Below, in pieces: positions 51,031-60,104 of a stretch of 64,000 nt of DNA. How positions within the stretch are numbered: the first letter of the stretch is position 1; each line of letters begins with the position of its first letter. The notes under the pieces are model-generated. The model was not told where the DNA came from. It made no database searches and saw only the letters and a list, made by a program, of their open reading frames with translations. The position numbers were made by a program, and so were the translations under genes. The stretch is from the NCBI GenBank assembly GCA_030263555.1, contig SZPE01000009.1:1-64000 (forward strand), read 5' to 3'. Origin of the DNA: CFX2 sp014338005 (GTDB lineage Bacteria; Chloroflexota; Anaerolineae; Aggregatilineales; Phototrophicaceae).

Positions 51031-51852
51031 TTATCGCCGAAAGAAACTAACAGCAATACCCAGTATGCCGCCTGCCCCCAAAATCAGAATTGGCACGATT
51101 GGCGGCACACCGCCGGATACAGGCAGAGATGATATTGCATTTGATGGGGTGGCAGTAGCCAGAAACGCGCTGTCGGATGCCAGAGTGGGTGTGGCAAGCG
51201 CCAGATTAGGCGGGATGGTGAAAGTCGGCAGCAGGTTTGCCGCCCCCGGAACTTCCGCAGTGCTTTCCGGGAGCGAACCGGCTGCATCGCCTAATGGAAG
51301 GCCGGGAAGCGTGATGACGCGCGCATTGGCGGTAGCGGTCAGCAGGCCGCCGGGCGTTAGGGTGATTGCTTCAAAGGCGGCTGTTTGCTCCAGCGCGGCG
51401 GTGTCTATGGTCGGGGCTTCCTGAACGCTCAGATCAATAATGGCGGTTTCGTCGCCAACGATATTAACCAGCTCGTCGAAAACCCAACCCGTGCCGCTAG
51501 GGGAAGAATCGTACTGGAACTGCAACCACCGGTAATACCGCCCGATGATGGGATAAAAATCACCCGCCCGTATGGTTCCCAACAGTTCAGCATCAGGGTC
51601 AGGTTGCAGTCTTACGTTCGCTTCTGATTTAGCCTCAAGAATCGCCGGGCCGATCGGCGTTGGCGTGCGTGTGGGTGTCTCTGTCGTTAGGTTCGGTTGG
51701 GCAGCATCGAGTGGTATGGGGCTTGGCAGGTTGATCGGGACCGGCGTCGGGCTGACCGCCACCTGCGCGGCCTCATCGGCGCGCGCGCTCCATCCCCACC
51801 AGACGATCAGAATAAACCACAGTCCTACGCTAAATTGTCGAACTCGTCTCAT
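51031..51852 (-). CDS. Secreted SH3b protein with LPXTG-like C-terminal anchor
   Basis: Protein of 273 residues with a signal peptide (~1-25, basic MRRVR start, cleavage near ARADEA), a Pro/Thr-rich linker and one SH3b domain (~72-135; EAKSEANVRLQPDPDAELLG and GTGWVFDELV). The C-terminal end is LPVSGG followed by a hydrophobic helix (~245-268) and FFRR, the layout of a sortase sorting signal. ATG 51852 is used; the TTG at 51855 adds a second Met only. No sortase gene is in the window. A secreted or wall-linked peptide-binding protein is likely. Confidence 0.78.
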   Translation of the reverse strand: MRRVRQFSVGLWFILIVWWGWSARADEAAQVAVSPTPVPINLPSPIPLDAAQPNLTTETPTRTPTPIGPAILEAKSEANVRLQPDPDAELLGTIRAGDFYPIIGRYYRWLQFQYDSSPSGTGWVFDELVNIVGDETAIIDLSVQEAPTIDTAALEQTAAFEAITLTPGGLLTATANARVITLPGLPLGDAAGSLPESTAEVPGAANLLPTFTIPPNLALATPTLASDSAFLATATPSNAISSLPVSGGVPPIVPILILGAGGILGIAVSFFRR

Positions 51853-51905
51853 CAAACAAAATACTCACATTCGATTGAACTGTGATTGGATTATACCAGT
51901 GTCCT

Positions 51906-53462
51906 CTACCTGGATACACGGTTATCGGGTATAAGCCGCCCCTGCTCCGCGATACGCCGCTCGCCGCCATTTTGCAGATAGCCCTGGTATTCCTGATTGG
52001 TGAGTCCATAGACCGTCCACCCGCCTAAAACAAAGGGCGGCGTTTCGTAACCCGGCGCGCATTGATCGCAGTGAGATGGAATCCATTCGCCGTTATAACG
52101 CCGGGCGATGTGGACGTGCGTGCCGTTGGAAAAACCGCCTTCGCAGGAAGGATAACCGATAAGGTCGCCGGCCTGCAAAATGCTTCCGGTCACCGCCCGC
52201 CCTTCCGAGGCGATGTGCAGGTATAACACCGTCCAGCCAGTTGTTTCGTCGCCGTCCATGTCAAGGTCGAGTATAACGCTGCCGCCCTCGCTGCGGACGA
52301 TCATCCCAGGCGCGACGGCGGTTGCGGGATATTCGGACACGTAACAGGCCGGGCTGCCATCCGGGCGATCATCAGGCGGCGCGAAATCAATGGCCGCCCA
52401 TGCGCTGCCGCTCCCCCACCCGCCGTGCGGCCCTCCGGTAAAAAACCAGGTCTGCCCCTGCGGAAAAGGCAGCGTCATCGGCGGCTGCTGGACGGCAGCC
52501 GGGACAAGCGGATCAATCGAGTCGGCAAAGGGATTTCCGAAATAGGTTGTATACAGGCGATAAAACCCCTCGGCGCTGACCTGCTGCGTCCAATCGGCAT
52601 AAGCGGTATTCTGGCTCAGGAAATACTGCACTCCAACCGTACCTGCGTTCAGTCCAGGCGTAAAACGAAGGCGCGTACCATCTTCAAATTCCAGATTCGC
52701 CAGGCCGCGATAACGCCAGCCATAATAAGCCCGGTTAAGCTGGTTGGCTGCCCATGCCAGTTGGCGATATAAACCGCTTCGGTCAAACCCTGCCGGCGAG
52801 GCTCTCCCCTCCATCGCGTAAATCTTCTGTGTGTCGGACAGCTCCGTTTTCGTCAGCCACCCGGCACGGTATTCCAGCAGCGCCAGCAGCAGGCGGGCAT
52901 CCACGCTGTATTCGAGCGAAACCCGCTGCACTACCTCCGCCGCCGAGAGCAGCCGGTCATCTACTACATCGGCCGCTATGCTGATATAACCGGGCTGCTG
53001 GGTGATAAATCCGGCCACGTTAAACGCGCCGCTCCCCGGCCCGCGCACCAGGCGGCTGTCGGGGATGATTTTAAAATCGCCGGTGGTTTCGTTGGGCGGG
53101 TCAGGTAGATTAATGGTCTGTCCAACTGAGAGCAGATTAGGGTCTGTGATCTGCGTGTTGGCGGCCAGCAGCGCCTCCAGGCTGACGCCGTTAGCCTGCG
53201 CGATGGCATATAAAGTGTCGCCCGGCTGGACTACATACTCGGTCGCGGTTGTTACAACGGCTGCGGGACGGGTTGGGTCGGGCGTTGGGCTTTCAACCGG
53301 CAGGATGGGGGTTAACAGCGGCGCTGCATCATCCGGCAGCGTTGGTGCCACGATGCTTTCAATAGGCTGGAATGTTGCTGTTATGACAATAACATTCGGC
53401 TGACTTTGCGTGCAGGCCGAAATACCCGCAAACATCGCCGCCGTCATAAGCATAAGGCTCAC
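51906..53462 (-). CDS. LysM lipoprotein with M23-like peptidase domain
   Basis: Envelope protein of about 518 residues. A short hydrophobic segment ends in the lipobox GISAC. A LysM domain (~65-110; YVVQPGDTLYAIAQANGV) binds peptidoglycan. A long middle part follows, then an M23-type domain (~395-480) with AIDFAPP, VLYLHIASEGRAV, AGDLIGYPSCEG and HVHIARRYNGEW (HxH). Endopeptidase activity is likely but one zinc ligand is less clear (HGGWGSGSAWAAID). The start is uncertain: GTG 53462 avoids overlap, TTG 53528 would give a basic n-region, ATG 53585 would overlap the upstream gene by 95 bases. Confidence 0.82.
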   Translation of the reverse strand: MSLMLMTAAMFAGISACTQSQPNVIVITATFQPIESIVAPTLPDDAAPLLTPILPVESPTPDPTRPAAVVTTATEYVVQPGDTLYAIAQANGVSLEALLAANTQITDPNLLSVGQTINLPDPPNETTGDFKIIPDSRLVRGPGSGAFNVAGFITQQPGYISIAADVVDDRLLSAAEVVQRVSLEYSVDARLLLALLEYRAGWLTKTELSDTQKIYAMEGRASPAGFDRSGLYRQLAWAANQLNRAYYGWRYRGLANLEFEDGTRLRFTPGLNAGTVGVQYFLSQNTAYADWTQQVSAEGFYRLYTTYFGNPFADSIDPLVPAAVQQPPMTLPFPQGQTWFFTGGPHGGWGSGSAWAAIDFAPPDDRPDGSPACYVSEYPATAVAPGMIVRSEGGSVILDLDMDGDETTGWTVLYLHIASEGRAVTGSILQAGDLIGYPSCEGGFSNGTHVHIARRYNGEWIPSHCDQCAPGYETPPFVLGGWTVYGLTNQEYQGYLQNGGERRIAEQGRLIPDNRVSR

Positions 53463-53490
53463 ATATCGAAGCCGCGCACCGCGCGCGCTG

Positions 53491-54771
53491 TTATTTAAAA
53501 CTCCAGATGCCGATAAAACCGCTGGCAATCGAAAACGGCACCGTATTGGATTGAGCTGTGTCGAGCAGGTTGATAGACGCTTCATTACTGGGCGTTACCT
53601 CGGCGTAGATCAGATACCGGCTGTCTGGCGACCACAAACGATGACTCTGCGCGAATTGATCGAAATAAACCAGCATATACAACATATCCTGGGTTGGAAA
53701 AAATGCGCCGTAACGCCGGTTCGTTCCGGTTGATATATCCAGCACTGACCAAGCGATGCTGATCGCATCCTGAGCAGCGGCGGCCATTTTGACCTGGGGC
53801 GGCGAACCGACGTTGAAAGAACCCGGCGGCGTCGCCAGCGTAACGTAAGCCAGTGTGCGGCTGTCCGGCGACCAGAAAAAGGCAAAAACACCGGTGGTCG
53901 GGCTGCGCGTAAGTGTTTCCCCTGTATGCGCGTCCAGGACTGTTAGCGGCCCGCTGCGGTCGGTATAAGCGACATAATTCCCATCCGGCGACCAGGAAAA
54001 AGCGACCGGCCCGCCAAGCGCCACCGCTATTATCTGGCTTTGGCCGTTTGCGACGACAGCGAGTTCGTTCGTATTGTCATCCTGGTTCAAAAGGCCGACC
54101 AGCAGACGATCATCTATCGGAGACCATGCCGGAGCGCGAAACACGCCCGGAATCAGCGGCAGCGGCTCGACTGATTCACCGGCAGCATCATAGATCGTAA
54201 GCTGCTGGTTGTTACGCTGCCAGACCATGCGGCTGCCATCGGGACTCCAGCTAAAGTAGAAGGGACTGCCAACGCCGGCCAAACGATTAAACGGCTCGGC
54301 CAGACCATCCCGGATGAGTTCAACAAACAATCCACCGGCTGCCTCACTGCTCAAAAGGACGGCCAGATCGCGGCAGCGTTCGGTTTCGGTGCAGTTCTGG
54401 GGCGACCAATACGCATAGTTAAAAAACTCGTTTTCGCCGCTGTAAACGAGTCGCCCCGGACTGCTGCCATCTTCCGAGACGAAGACCTCTGTAACGATCA
54501 TTTCGCCGCTGCGATTGGTGAGAAAATAGGCCAACCGCCCATCGGAAGCCCAGGTCGGCCAGCGGTAAATCCGGGTCCGAGAACCATCTGTCGTCAGGGG
54601 CAGCAGGTCATTATCAATCAGGTTCAGACTGTAAATGTTCTGGTCAGGACCGACATACGCGATGCGCCCCGGCAAAGATGGATATGTCGTTTGGTCATCT
54701 TGTGCCTTTAACAGCGAGGGTGCCGCGAACCCGAAAATTATAGCGAGAAGTACGCAGGTCAGTTTTTTCAC
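53491..54771 (-). CDS. TolB-like secreted beta-propeller protein
   Basis: Protein of 426 residues with a signal peptide (~1-24, MKKLTCVLLAIIFGFAAPSLLKA) and WD40-like/TolB-type blades: RWPTWASDGRLAYFLT, FYFSWSPDGSRMVW, APAWSPIDDRLLV, AFSWSPDGNYVAYTD, FFWSPDSRTLAYVT, LWSPDSRYLIYAE. The repeated WSPDG blade motif is the family mark. GTG 54771 is chosen because GGAG lies 7 bases upstream; TTG 54789 is the alternative. The LysM/M23-like gene follows closely. No TolA/Pal gene is nearby, so the role may be a general scaffold outside the cell. Confidence 0.83.
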   Translation of the reverse strand: MKKLTCVLLAIIFGFAAPSLLKAQDDQTTYPSLPGRIAYVGPDQNIYSLNLIDNDLLPLTTDGSRTRIYRWPTWASDGRLAYFLTNRSGEMIVTEVFVSEDGSSPGRLVYSGENEFFNYAYWSPQNCTETERCRDLAVLLSSEAAGGLFVELIRDGLAEPFNRLAGVGSPFYFSWSPDGSRMVWQRNNQQLTIYDAAGESVEPLPLIPGVFRAPAWSPIDDRLLVGLLNQDDNTNELAVVANGQSQIIAVALGGPVAFSWSPDGNYVAYTDRSGPLTVLDAHTGETLTRSPTTGVFAFFWSPDSRTLAYVTLATPPGSFNVGSPPQVKMAAAAQDAISIAWSVLDISTGTNRRYGAFFPTQDMLYMLVYFDQFAQSHRLWSPDSRYLIYAEVTPSNEASINLLDTAQSNTVPFSIASGFIGIWSFK

Positions 54772-54899
54772 GACGGAACTCCGCGTCAAAATTTTGGGTA
54801 TTAATGCAATTAATTGTATACTATTCGGCGGAACGGTGATACAGGCGTATCATCCATCTTCGTTTAACCAATTGGTGTTAAAGCAGGAGCAAAGCAAAA

Positions 54900-55232
54900 A
54901 TGGCAACCCGCGAAGAAATCGCGCAAATCTTTCCCACTATGGCGAACGAACGCTTCGTCCCTTCCAAAGCCGAAGGTGTTAACGCGATCATCCAATTCAA
55001 TCTCAGCGGCGAAAACGGCGGCCTCTATTGGTTAAAGATCGTTGAGGGCGTCTGCACCGCCGGCGAGGGGCAGGCCGAAAACCCCAAAATGACCCTGAAG
55101 GCCGCTGCCGATGATTGGCACGCCGTATCAACCGGGAAGATCAACGCCATGCAGGCCTTCATGAGCGGCAAGCTCAAAATCGAGGGTGACATGGGCCTGG
55201 CGATGAAAATGCAGACAATGTTCCAGCAGTAG
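54900..55232 (+). CDS. SCP2 sterol-binding domain protein
   Basis: Small soluble protein of 110 residues made of a single SCP2 domain, with the lipid-binding tunnel fold of SCP-2/SCPx. Recognisable parts are AEGVNAIIQFNLSGENGG, WLKIVEGV, KMTLKAAADDW, and the C-terminal AMQAFMSGKLKIEGDMGLAM block. AGGAG lies upstream of ATG 54900. Its ligand is unknown; bacterial stand-alone SCP2 proteins are often linked to lipid or coenzyme metabolism. It is monocistronic and followed by a hairpin. Confidence 0.9.
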   Translation: MATREEIAQIFPTMANERFVPSKAEGVNAIIQFNLSGENGGLYWLKIVEGVCTAGEGQAENPKMTLKAAADDWHAVSTGKINAMQAFMSGKLKIEGDMGLAMKMQTMFQQ

Positions 55233-55260
55233 CCGCCGCCTCATCCCAAAACGACTATGG

Positions 55261-55290
55261 GCGCGTCCCCTAAAAAGGACGCGCTTGCTT
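55261..55290. terminator. Hairpin between SCP2 gene and livF
   Basis: GCGCGTCC (55261-55268) pairs with GGACGCGC (55277-55284), 8-bp perfect stem with an 8-base loop, between convergent genes. T tracts are weak on both sides, so it is a likely but not certain terminator. Confidence 0.6.
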
Positions 55291-55307
55291 GTCGGTTACG
55301 GTAAAAC

Positions 55308-56015
55308 TCATCCCAGATAGGCTGAGATAACACGCGCGTCTTCCCGCAGGCTGGCGGCATCCCCTTCCTGGACAATCTGGCCGCGCTCCAACACATAAGC
55401 ATAATCGGCCAGTTGCAGCGCCTTCCGCGCATTCTGCTCGACCAGCAGGATGGCGATTCCCTGCGCCTTGATGCCGGCAATCAGCCGAAAAACTTCATTC
55501 ACTAACAGCGGCGCCAAACCCATACTGGGTTCGTCCAGCATCAACAAACGAGGCCGCGCCATCAACGCTCGCCCGACTGCCAGCATTTGCTGTTCGCCAC
55601 CGCTCAACGACCCCGCTCTCTGGTAGCGCCGCTCGTAAAGGCGCGGAAAACGGCTGAAAATGCTCTCAAGATCGGCATCCACGCTGTCTCGATCTGTTCG
55701 CGGGTACGCCCCCAACATCAGGTTTTCCAGCACCGTCATCGTGGCAATAATCTGCCGCCCTTCCGGCACCTGTACCAGACCGGAGGCGGTCACGCGGTCG
55801 GCGCGCCAGCCTGTAATATCCGTCTGGTTAAAAACAATCCGCCCCCGTACAGGTTTGAGCAGGCCGCTGATGGCGTTGAGGGTAGTGCTTTTACCCGCGC
55901 CGTTTGCGCCAACCAGGCTGATGACCTGCCCCGGTTCCACCTTAAACGACACACCGCGCAGGGCTTTGATCGCGCCGTAGCTGACGTGTAAATCGCGCAC
56001 ATCCAGTAGTGACAT
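55308..56015 (-). CDS. livF: Branched-chain amino acid ABC transporter ATPase LivF
   Basis: ATP-binding subunit of 235 residues for uptake of branched-chain (or related) amino acids. Walker A GANGAGKST, signature SLSGGEQQML and Walker B RPRLLMLDEPSMGLAP are intact; the LivF-type ending (ISAYLG) is present. ATG 56015. It is the last gene of the livKHMGF operon. The N-terminal LDVRDLHVSYGAIKALRGV opening is characteristic of LivF rather than LivG. Confidence 0.95.
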   Translation of the reverse strand: MSLLDVRDLHVSYGAIKALRGVSFKVEPGQVISLVGANGAGKSTTLNAISGLLKPVRGRIVFNQTDITGWRADRVTASGLVQVPEGRQIIATMTVLENLMLGAYPRTDRDSVDADLESIFSRFPRLYERRYQRAGSLSGGEQQMLAVGRALMARPRLLMLDEPSMGLAPLLVNEVFRLIAGIKAQGIAILLVEQNARKALQLADYAYVLERGQIVQEGDAASLREDARVISAYLG

Positions 56016-56032
56016 ACCGGCTAACTTCTCTC

Positions 56033-56809
56033 CTATCCGCCTGCTAATTCGGCGTCTTCTTCCCGCCCCAGGTATGCTTCGATAACCTGTGGGTTATGTT
56101 TAATAACGTCGGGCGTGCCGTGCGCGATGATCTGGCCGAAGTTTAATACATATATTTCGTCGCAAACCTGATGAATGAGCGACATATCGTGTTCGATGAC
56201 CAGCACCGTTAGCTGCTCGTCGCGCAGCCGAAGAATCTGCTCGCCCAACTGTTCGGTTTCAATCGGGTTCATGCCGGCGGTGGGTTCATCCAGCAGCAGC
56301 AGTTTTGGCCCGGTTGCCAGCGCGCGCGCCATCTCCAGACGGCGCTGGTCGCCATAAGGCAGGTTTCCCGCCAGCAGATGCGCCATACCGGCCAGTTGAA
56401 AACGCTCCAGGAGTTGTAAAGCGGCATCTTTTAAACGCCGTTCCTCGGCGCGGAAGCGCGGCGTAAATACCAGCGAATCAAAAACTGTCGCCTGCCCGCG
56501 ACCATGCTGGCTGATAAGCAGATTTTCGAGAACGGTCATTTCCCCAAATAATCGAATATTCTGGTAAGTGCGCGCAATTCCCAAACCGGTGATTCGATGG
56601 GGCGGCAAATTGTGAATTTCGCGGCCTTCAAAATGAATTGTGCCGCTGGTTGGGTGGTCAAGCCCGCTGATGTTGTTGATTAACGTTGTTTTGCCCGCGC
56701 CGTTCGGCCCGATCAAACCGACGATGCGCCCTTCAAGCACATGCATATCAACCTGATGGAGCGCCTGCAAACCGCCAAACAAACGCGAGACCTTTTTAAG
56801 TTCAAGCAA
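56033..56809 (-). CDS. livG: Branched-chain amino acid ABC transporter ATPase LivG
   Basis: ATP-binding subunit of 258 residues with Walker A GPNGAGKTT, the LivG-specific GLGIARTYQNIRLFGEMTVLENLL segment (Q-loop region), signature LPYGDQRRLEMARAL and Walker B KLLLLDEPTAGMNP. Start appears to be TTG 56809 because no ATG lies nearby in frame and the family begins LELKKVSRLFGGL. It pairs with LivF as the ATPase heterodimer. Confidence 0.95.
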   Translation of the reverse strand: MLELKKVSRLFGGLQALHQVDMHVLEGRIVGLIGPNGAGKTTLINNISGLDHPTSGTIHFEGREIHNLPPHRITGLGIARTYQNIRLFGEMTVLENLLISQHGRGQATVFDSLVFTPRFRAEERRLKDAALQLLERFQLAGMAHLLAGNLPYGDQRRLEMARALATGPKLLLLDEPTAGMNPIETEQLGEQILRLRDEQLTVLVIEHDMSLIHQVCDEIYVLNFGQIIAHGTPDVIKHNPQVIEAYLGREEDAELAGG

Positions 56810-56836
56810 CGTAGGCCGCCTCTTAAAATCGTTTAT

Positions 56837-57766
56837 TTAACCCGTTTCAGCATCTTGGATTTTGCCTGTAACGCTCGGCTGGCCGCGTATGCGCCGCCAC
56901 AGACGCTTCCAGCCATTGATGTTCACAAGCCCGCCAGGCAGGTATACAATCACCATCAGCAGGATTACTCCGTTAACGATGCCTCGATATTGTTTAAATT
57001 CGCGCAGGATTTCTGGCAGGGCTGTCAGCACGAAACCACCCACAATCGGCCCCAGCCAGGTCGAAGTCCCGCCCAGAACAGCGAAAGCCAGGATGTTCAC
57101 TACCTGATCGAATCCATAATCGCCGGGGCTGATCGTTCGCGTTAGGTGCGCTTTGAGGACACCTGCCGAGGCAGCCAGGATGGCGCTGAAAATAAAAACG
57201 GCATTTTTGACATAAACGACGTTAATCCCCATCGTCGCTGCTGCCTGCTCATCCTGCCGGACGGCAGCCATTGCCCGGCCAAACCGCGAGCGGTGCAGCC
57301 GTACCAAAATATAAACCGTGACAACCAGAAATAATAAAAGCTGCCACGTCTCGGTAATTTTAGGGATGCCGGTGATGCCCAGCGCCCCGCGTGTGAGCTG
57401 TACACTTTCACCGGAGATAGAACTTGCCAGCGTATCAAAGTTTAAGATCAGAATCCGCACGACCTCGCCAAAGCCGATTGTCGCAATCGCCAGATAAATA
57501 TCGCGCAGCCGCAGAACGGGCAGGCCGATTGGCACAGCCACGACCCCCGCAGCGAGCATCCCGCCGATCAGGGCAGCCCATAACGGCAGATCGTAGTTCT
57601 GCGTCAGAACGACGCCGACATAAGCGCCGATTGCCATAAATCCGGCGTTCGCCAGAGAAAACATGCCCGTGTAGAGCGTGAGGTAAATGCTCAAACCGAG
57701 GATTGCATTCACCAGCATAAGCTGGAACACGATTTCGGTAATGCCGATACTGCGGAGCAAATCCAT
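56837..57766 (-). CDS. livM: Branched-chain amino acid ABC transporter permease LivM
   Basis: Inner-membrane permease of 309 residues with about eight hydrophobic helices. The LivM block LYTGMFSLANAGFMAIGAYVG, the VLRLRDIYLAIATIGFGE segment and the ABC-facing loop FGRAMAAVRQDEQAAATMGINV (EAA-like) are present, with the end VFSAILAASAGVL. It pairs with LivH to form the pore. A 7-bp hairpin (57780-57803) lies in the gap to livH. Confidence 0.94.
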   Translation of the reverse strand: MDLLRSIGITEIVFQLMLVNAILGLSIYLTLYTGMFSLANAGFMAIGAYVGVVLTQNYDLPLWAALIGGMLAAGVVAVPIGLPVLRLRDIYLAIATIGFGEVVRILILNFDTLASSISGESVQLTRGALGITGIPKITETWQLLLFLVVTVYILVRLHRSRFGRAMAAVRQDEQAAATMGINVVYVKNAVFIFSAILAASAGVLKAHLTRTISPGDYGFDQVVNILAFAVLGGTSTWLGPIVGGFVLTALPEILREFKQYRGIVNGVILLMVIVYLPGGLVNINGWKRLWRRIRGQPSVTGKIQDAETG

Positions 57767-57779
57767 AGGTTATCTCTCA

Positions 57780-57803
57780 GCTTCCCTGCATGTACCGGGA
57801 AGC
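57780..57803 (-). other. Intercistronic hairpin between livH and livM
   Basis: GCTTCCC (57780-57786) and GGGAAGC (57797-57803) form a perfect 7-bp stem with a 10-base loop in the 53-base gap between livH and livM. No T tract follows; likely an mRNA processing or stability element. Confidence 0.45.
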
Positions 57804-57819
57804 GCGGCGTATCCGACCG

Positions 57820-58704
57820 TCAGGCGCGGGTTTGTGCGGCCTGCCCCACCAGACCTTGCGGACGGAACAACAAAATCAAAAAGAGCAGCGTAAAAACAAA
57901 TGCCTCGCGGTAGTTGCTGCCGCCGGCGGCGATGCTGAAAACTTCTAAGGCAGCCACCACGAATCCACCCACCACTGCGCCCTGGATATTCCCCAGACCG
58001 CCCAGGACAATGACCGTCAGCCCCTTTAAGGCGACCGAATCGCCCATGAACGGCGTGATCGTGTTATAAGCCAGGCCGAACAATACGCCGGCGGCCCCCG
58101 CCAGCGCGCCGGCCAGGAAAAAGGTCATCCTGAAGACATTTCCAGAATTTATCCCCAGCAGGCTGGCAACTCGCTGGTTAAAGGCCACCGCCCGCATCGC
58201 CTGGCCGGCCCGCGTGCGGACGACCAGATATTGCAGAACTGCCATCAGGGTAACGGCGACCAGCAGGATGATGATCTGGATGGGTGTGATACGAACCGGC
58301 AGCCCTTCCAGCGGATCGCTGGGGATGCTGCCGAGCGGGAATCGCTGCGGCTGTGTGCCGAAAATAAGCTGGGCGATATTAACCAGCAGAATAGCTGCGC
58401 CGATGCTGCTGATGAGCTGCGAAATGCGCGGCGCATTCCGGCGGCGCAAAGGCGCAAAAGCAACCACGTCCAGCACGATGCTGATTATGCCCGAAACCAC
58501 CATTGCCAGGGGTATGGCCGCCCAGACCGATACATTAAGCTGCGTAACGGCGACCAGACCGATAAAAGCGCCCCACATAAAAACTGCGCTGTGGGCAAGG
58601 TTCAGTACGCCCAGCACACTGAAAACCAGCGCATAACCCAGCGCGAACAGGCTGTATACCCCGCCTAACCAGATAGCATTAACGATTTGCTGTGTAATGT
58701 TCAT
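57820..58704 (-). CDS. livH: Branched-chain amino acid ABC transporter permease LivH
   Basis: Inner-membrane permease of 294 residues. Hydrophobic helices throughout; the LivH blocks GVYSLFALGYALVFSVLGVLNLAHSAVFMWGAF (read in two parts), RTRAGQAMRAVAFNQRVASLLGI and the GLTVIVLGGLGNIQGAVVGG segment are present. ATG 58704. It follows the substrate-binding protein gene after a hairpin. Pairs with LivM. Confidence 0.95.
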   Translation of the reverse strand: MNITQQIVNAIWLGGVYSLFALGYALVFSVLGVLNLAHSAVFMWGAFIGLVAVTQLNVSVWAAIPLAMVVSGIISIVLDVVAFAPLRRRNAPRISQLISSIGAAILLVNIAQLIFGTQPQRFPLGSIPSDPLEGLPVRITPIQIIILLVAVTLMAVLQYLVVRTRAGQAMRAVAFNQRVASLLGINSGNVFRMTFFLAGALAGAAGVLFGLAYNTITPFMGDSVALKGLTVIVLGGLGNIQGAVVGGFVVAALEVFSIAAGGSNYREAFVFTLLFLILLFRPQGLVGQAAQTRA

Positions 58705-58736
58705 GGATTAATGTGCGCCAGGTGACTAATTTGTAA

Positions 58737-58765
58737 TCCGGGGATGGCGAGAAACCATCCCCGGA
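58737..58765 (-). other. Strong hairpin between livK and livH
   Basis: TCCGGGGATGG (58737-58747) pairs perfectly with CCATCCCCGGA (58755-58765), an 11-bp stem with 7-base loop, 36 bases after the livK stop on the minus strand. Without a T tract it resembles the stabilising stems that keep binding-protein mRNA more abundant than permease mRNA. Confidence 0.7.
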
Positions 58766-58800
58766 TAATCGTTATTGGCGTTATTAAGATCGAATACCCT

Positions 58801-60030
58801 CTAGCCACCCTCACCCATCACGACGGCCAGCGGCTCGAACTTACCGCCGCTCACGATCTGCGCGATTGGGTCATGCGAGGGTTCACGATCCTCTGTGAAA
58901 CTGAACACCCCCAGTGGGCTGTCGAAATCCCGAATCTGGAGCAGCGCATCGCGGATCGCCAGGCGCTGCGCCGACAGATCGGCATCTGCCGCAAAATCGG
59001 CGCAGCGGATGGCCGTTGCCATCAGCCATGCACCGGTATAAGACTGCGCGGCGAACTGATCGGGCGACTGGTCGAATTTCGCTTCGTACATTTCCACAAA
59101 ACGCACGCTGCTCTCGGTCGGGTTCGGGTTGCCATAATTCCACGCGCCGCCGACGATCAACCCTTCGGACGCTTCGCCCGTATCGCGCAGCACCGCCGGG
59201 GAGTTAAAACCATTTCCTCCGATGATCGGCCCATTGTAGTCGAGCGCGCGCGCTTGCAGGATGATCTGTGTCGCTTCGGCAGCCAGCGCCGAAACCACCA
59301 GCGCATCCGGCCCCTGGCTGATGAGATTCGTCAGCTGCGCGTTAAAGTCCAGGTCGCCTTTAGCGAAAGTTTCTTCGCCCAGAATTTCGATCTCGTTATC
59401 CAACAGCGCCTGCCGGAACACCTGATAACCACTGACGGTAAAATCGTCATCGTTACCGTATAACAGGCCGACTTTTTCCAGGCCCAGAGTTTCTTTGGCC
59501 TGGGCAATCGTGCCGGGGATAACGGCAGCCTCCGGCAAGCTGTTGCGGAACACGAAATCCCCCATGCCGGTGAGTCCGAGGGCGGTATTACTCACTCCCA
59601 TTACCGGCGTGCTGTTTTCCTGGGCAATCGGGTCGGCAGCAAAAGCCTCCGACGACAGCGTTGGGCCGAGGACTGCCAGCACTTTATCTTCTTCGACCAG
59701 TTTGGTCATGGCGAAAATCGCCTGGTCGCGGTTTCCTGCCGAGTCTTCAAATTTGACCTCAAAAACCGACTCGCCCAGGTAGCCGGATTCGTTAATTTCT
59801 TCAACCGCCAGTTCCACCGCCTGGCGCTGAGGGACGCCGTAGACCGCAACGGCGTCGCTCAACCCGAAAATCGCGCCGATTGTGACGGTTGCGGGAAGAT
59901 TGGATGGCGTTGGGCAGGACTCCCAGAAACCCACCAGAGGTTTTTCCATCTCATCCTGAGCGGTTATGACGCCGAAAGACAGAAAAACCATTAAAAAAAC
60001 AAATAGGAGTGAAACGAGTTTTCGGTTCAT
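58801..60030 (-). CDS. livK: Branched-chain amino acid ABC transporter substrate-binding protein
   Basis: Type I periplasmic-binding-fold protein of 409 residues. A signal peptide (~1-24, MNRKLVSLLFVFLMVFLSFG ending VITA-QD) has no lipobox Cys. The mature part has the LivJ/LivK-type blocks IGAIFGLSDAVAVYG, QRQAVELAVEEINESGYLG, DSAGNRDQAIFAMTKLVEED, and VGLLYGNDDDF. Start is ATG 60030; the frame is open further upstream without support. First gene of livKHMGF. Absence of a lipid anchor is notable if the cell has a single membrane. Confidence 0.93.
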   Translation of the reverse strand: MNRKLVSLLFVFLMVFLSFGVITAQDEMEKPLVGFWESCPTPSNLPATVTIGAIFGLSDAVAVYGVPQRQAVELAVEEINESGYLGESVFEVKFEDSAGNRDQAIFAMTKLVEEDKVLAVLGPTLSSEAFAADPIAQENSTPVMGVSNTALGLTGMGDFVFRNSLPEAAVIPGTIAQAKETLGLEKVGLLYGNDDDFTVSGYQVFRQALLDNEIEILGEETFAKGDLDFNAQLTNLISQGPDALVVSALAAEATQIILQARALDYNGPIIGGNGFNSPAVLRDTGEASEGLIVGGAWNYGNPNPTESSVRFVEMYEAKFDQSPDQFAAQSYTGAWLMATAIRCADFAADADLSAQRLAIRDALLQIRDFDSPLGVFSFTEDREPSHDPIAQIVSGGKFEPLAVVMGEGG

Positions 60031-60104
60031 CTTAACTTCTCTTTTCCTTAAAGTACGCCGAAGTGGAATTTCGTCGAAAAGTTTAACGCGAAACGGGCAG
60101 TCTG

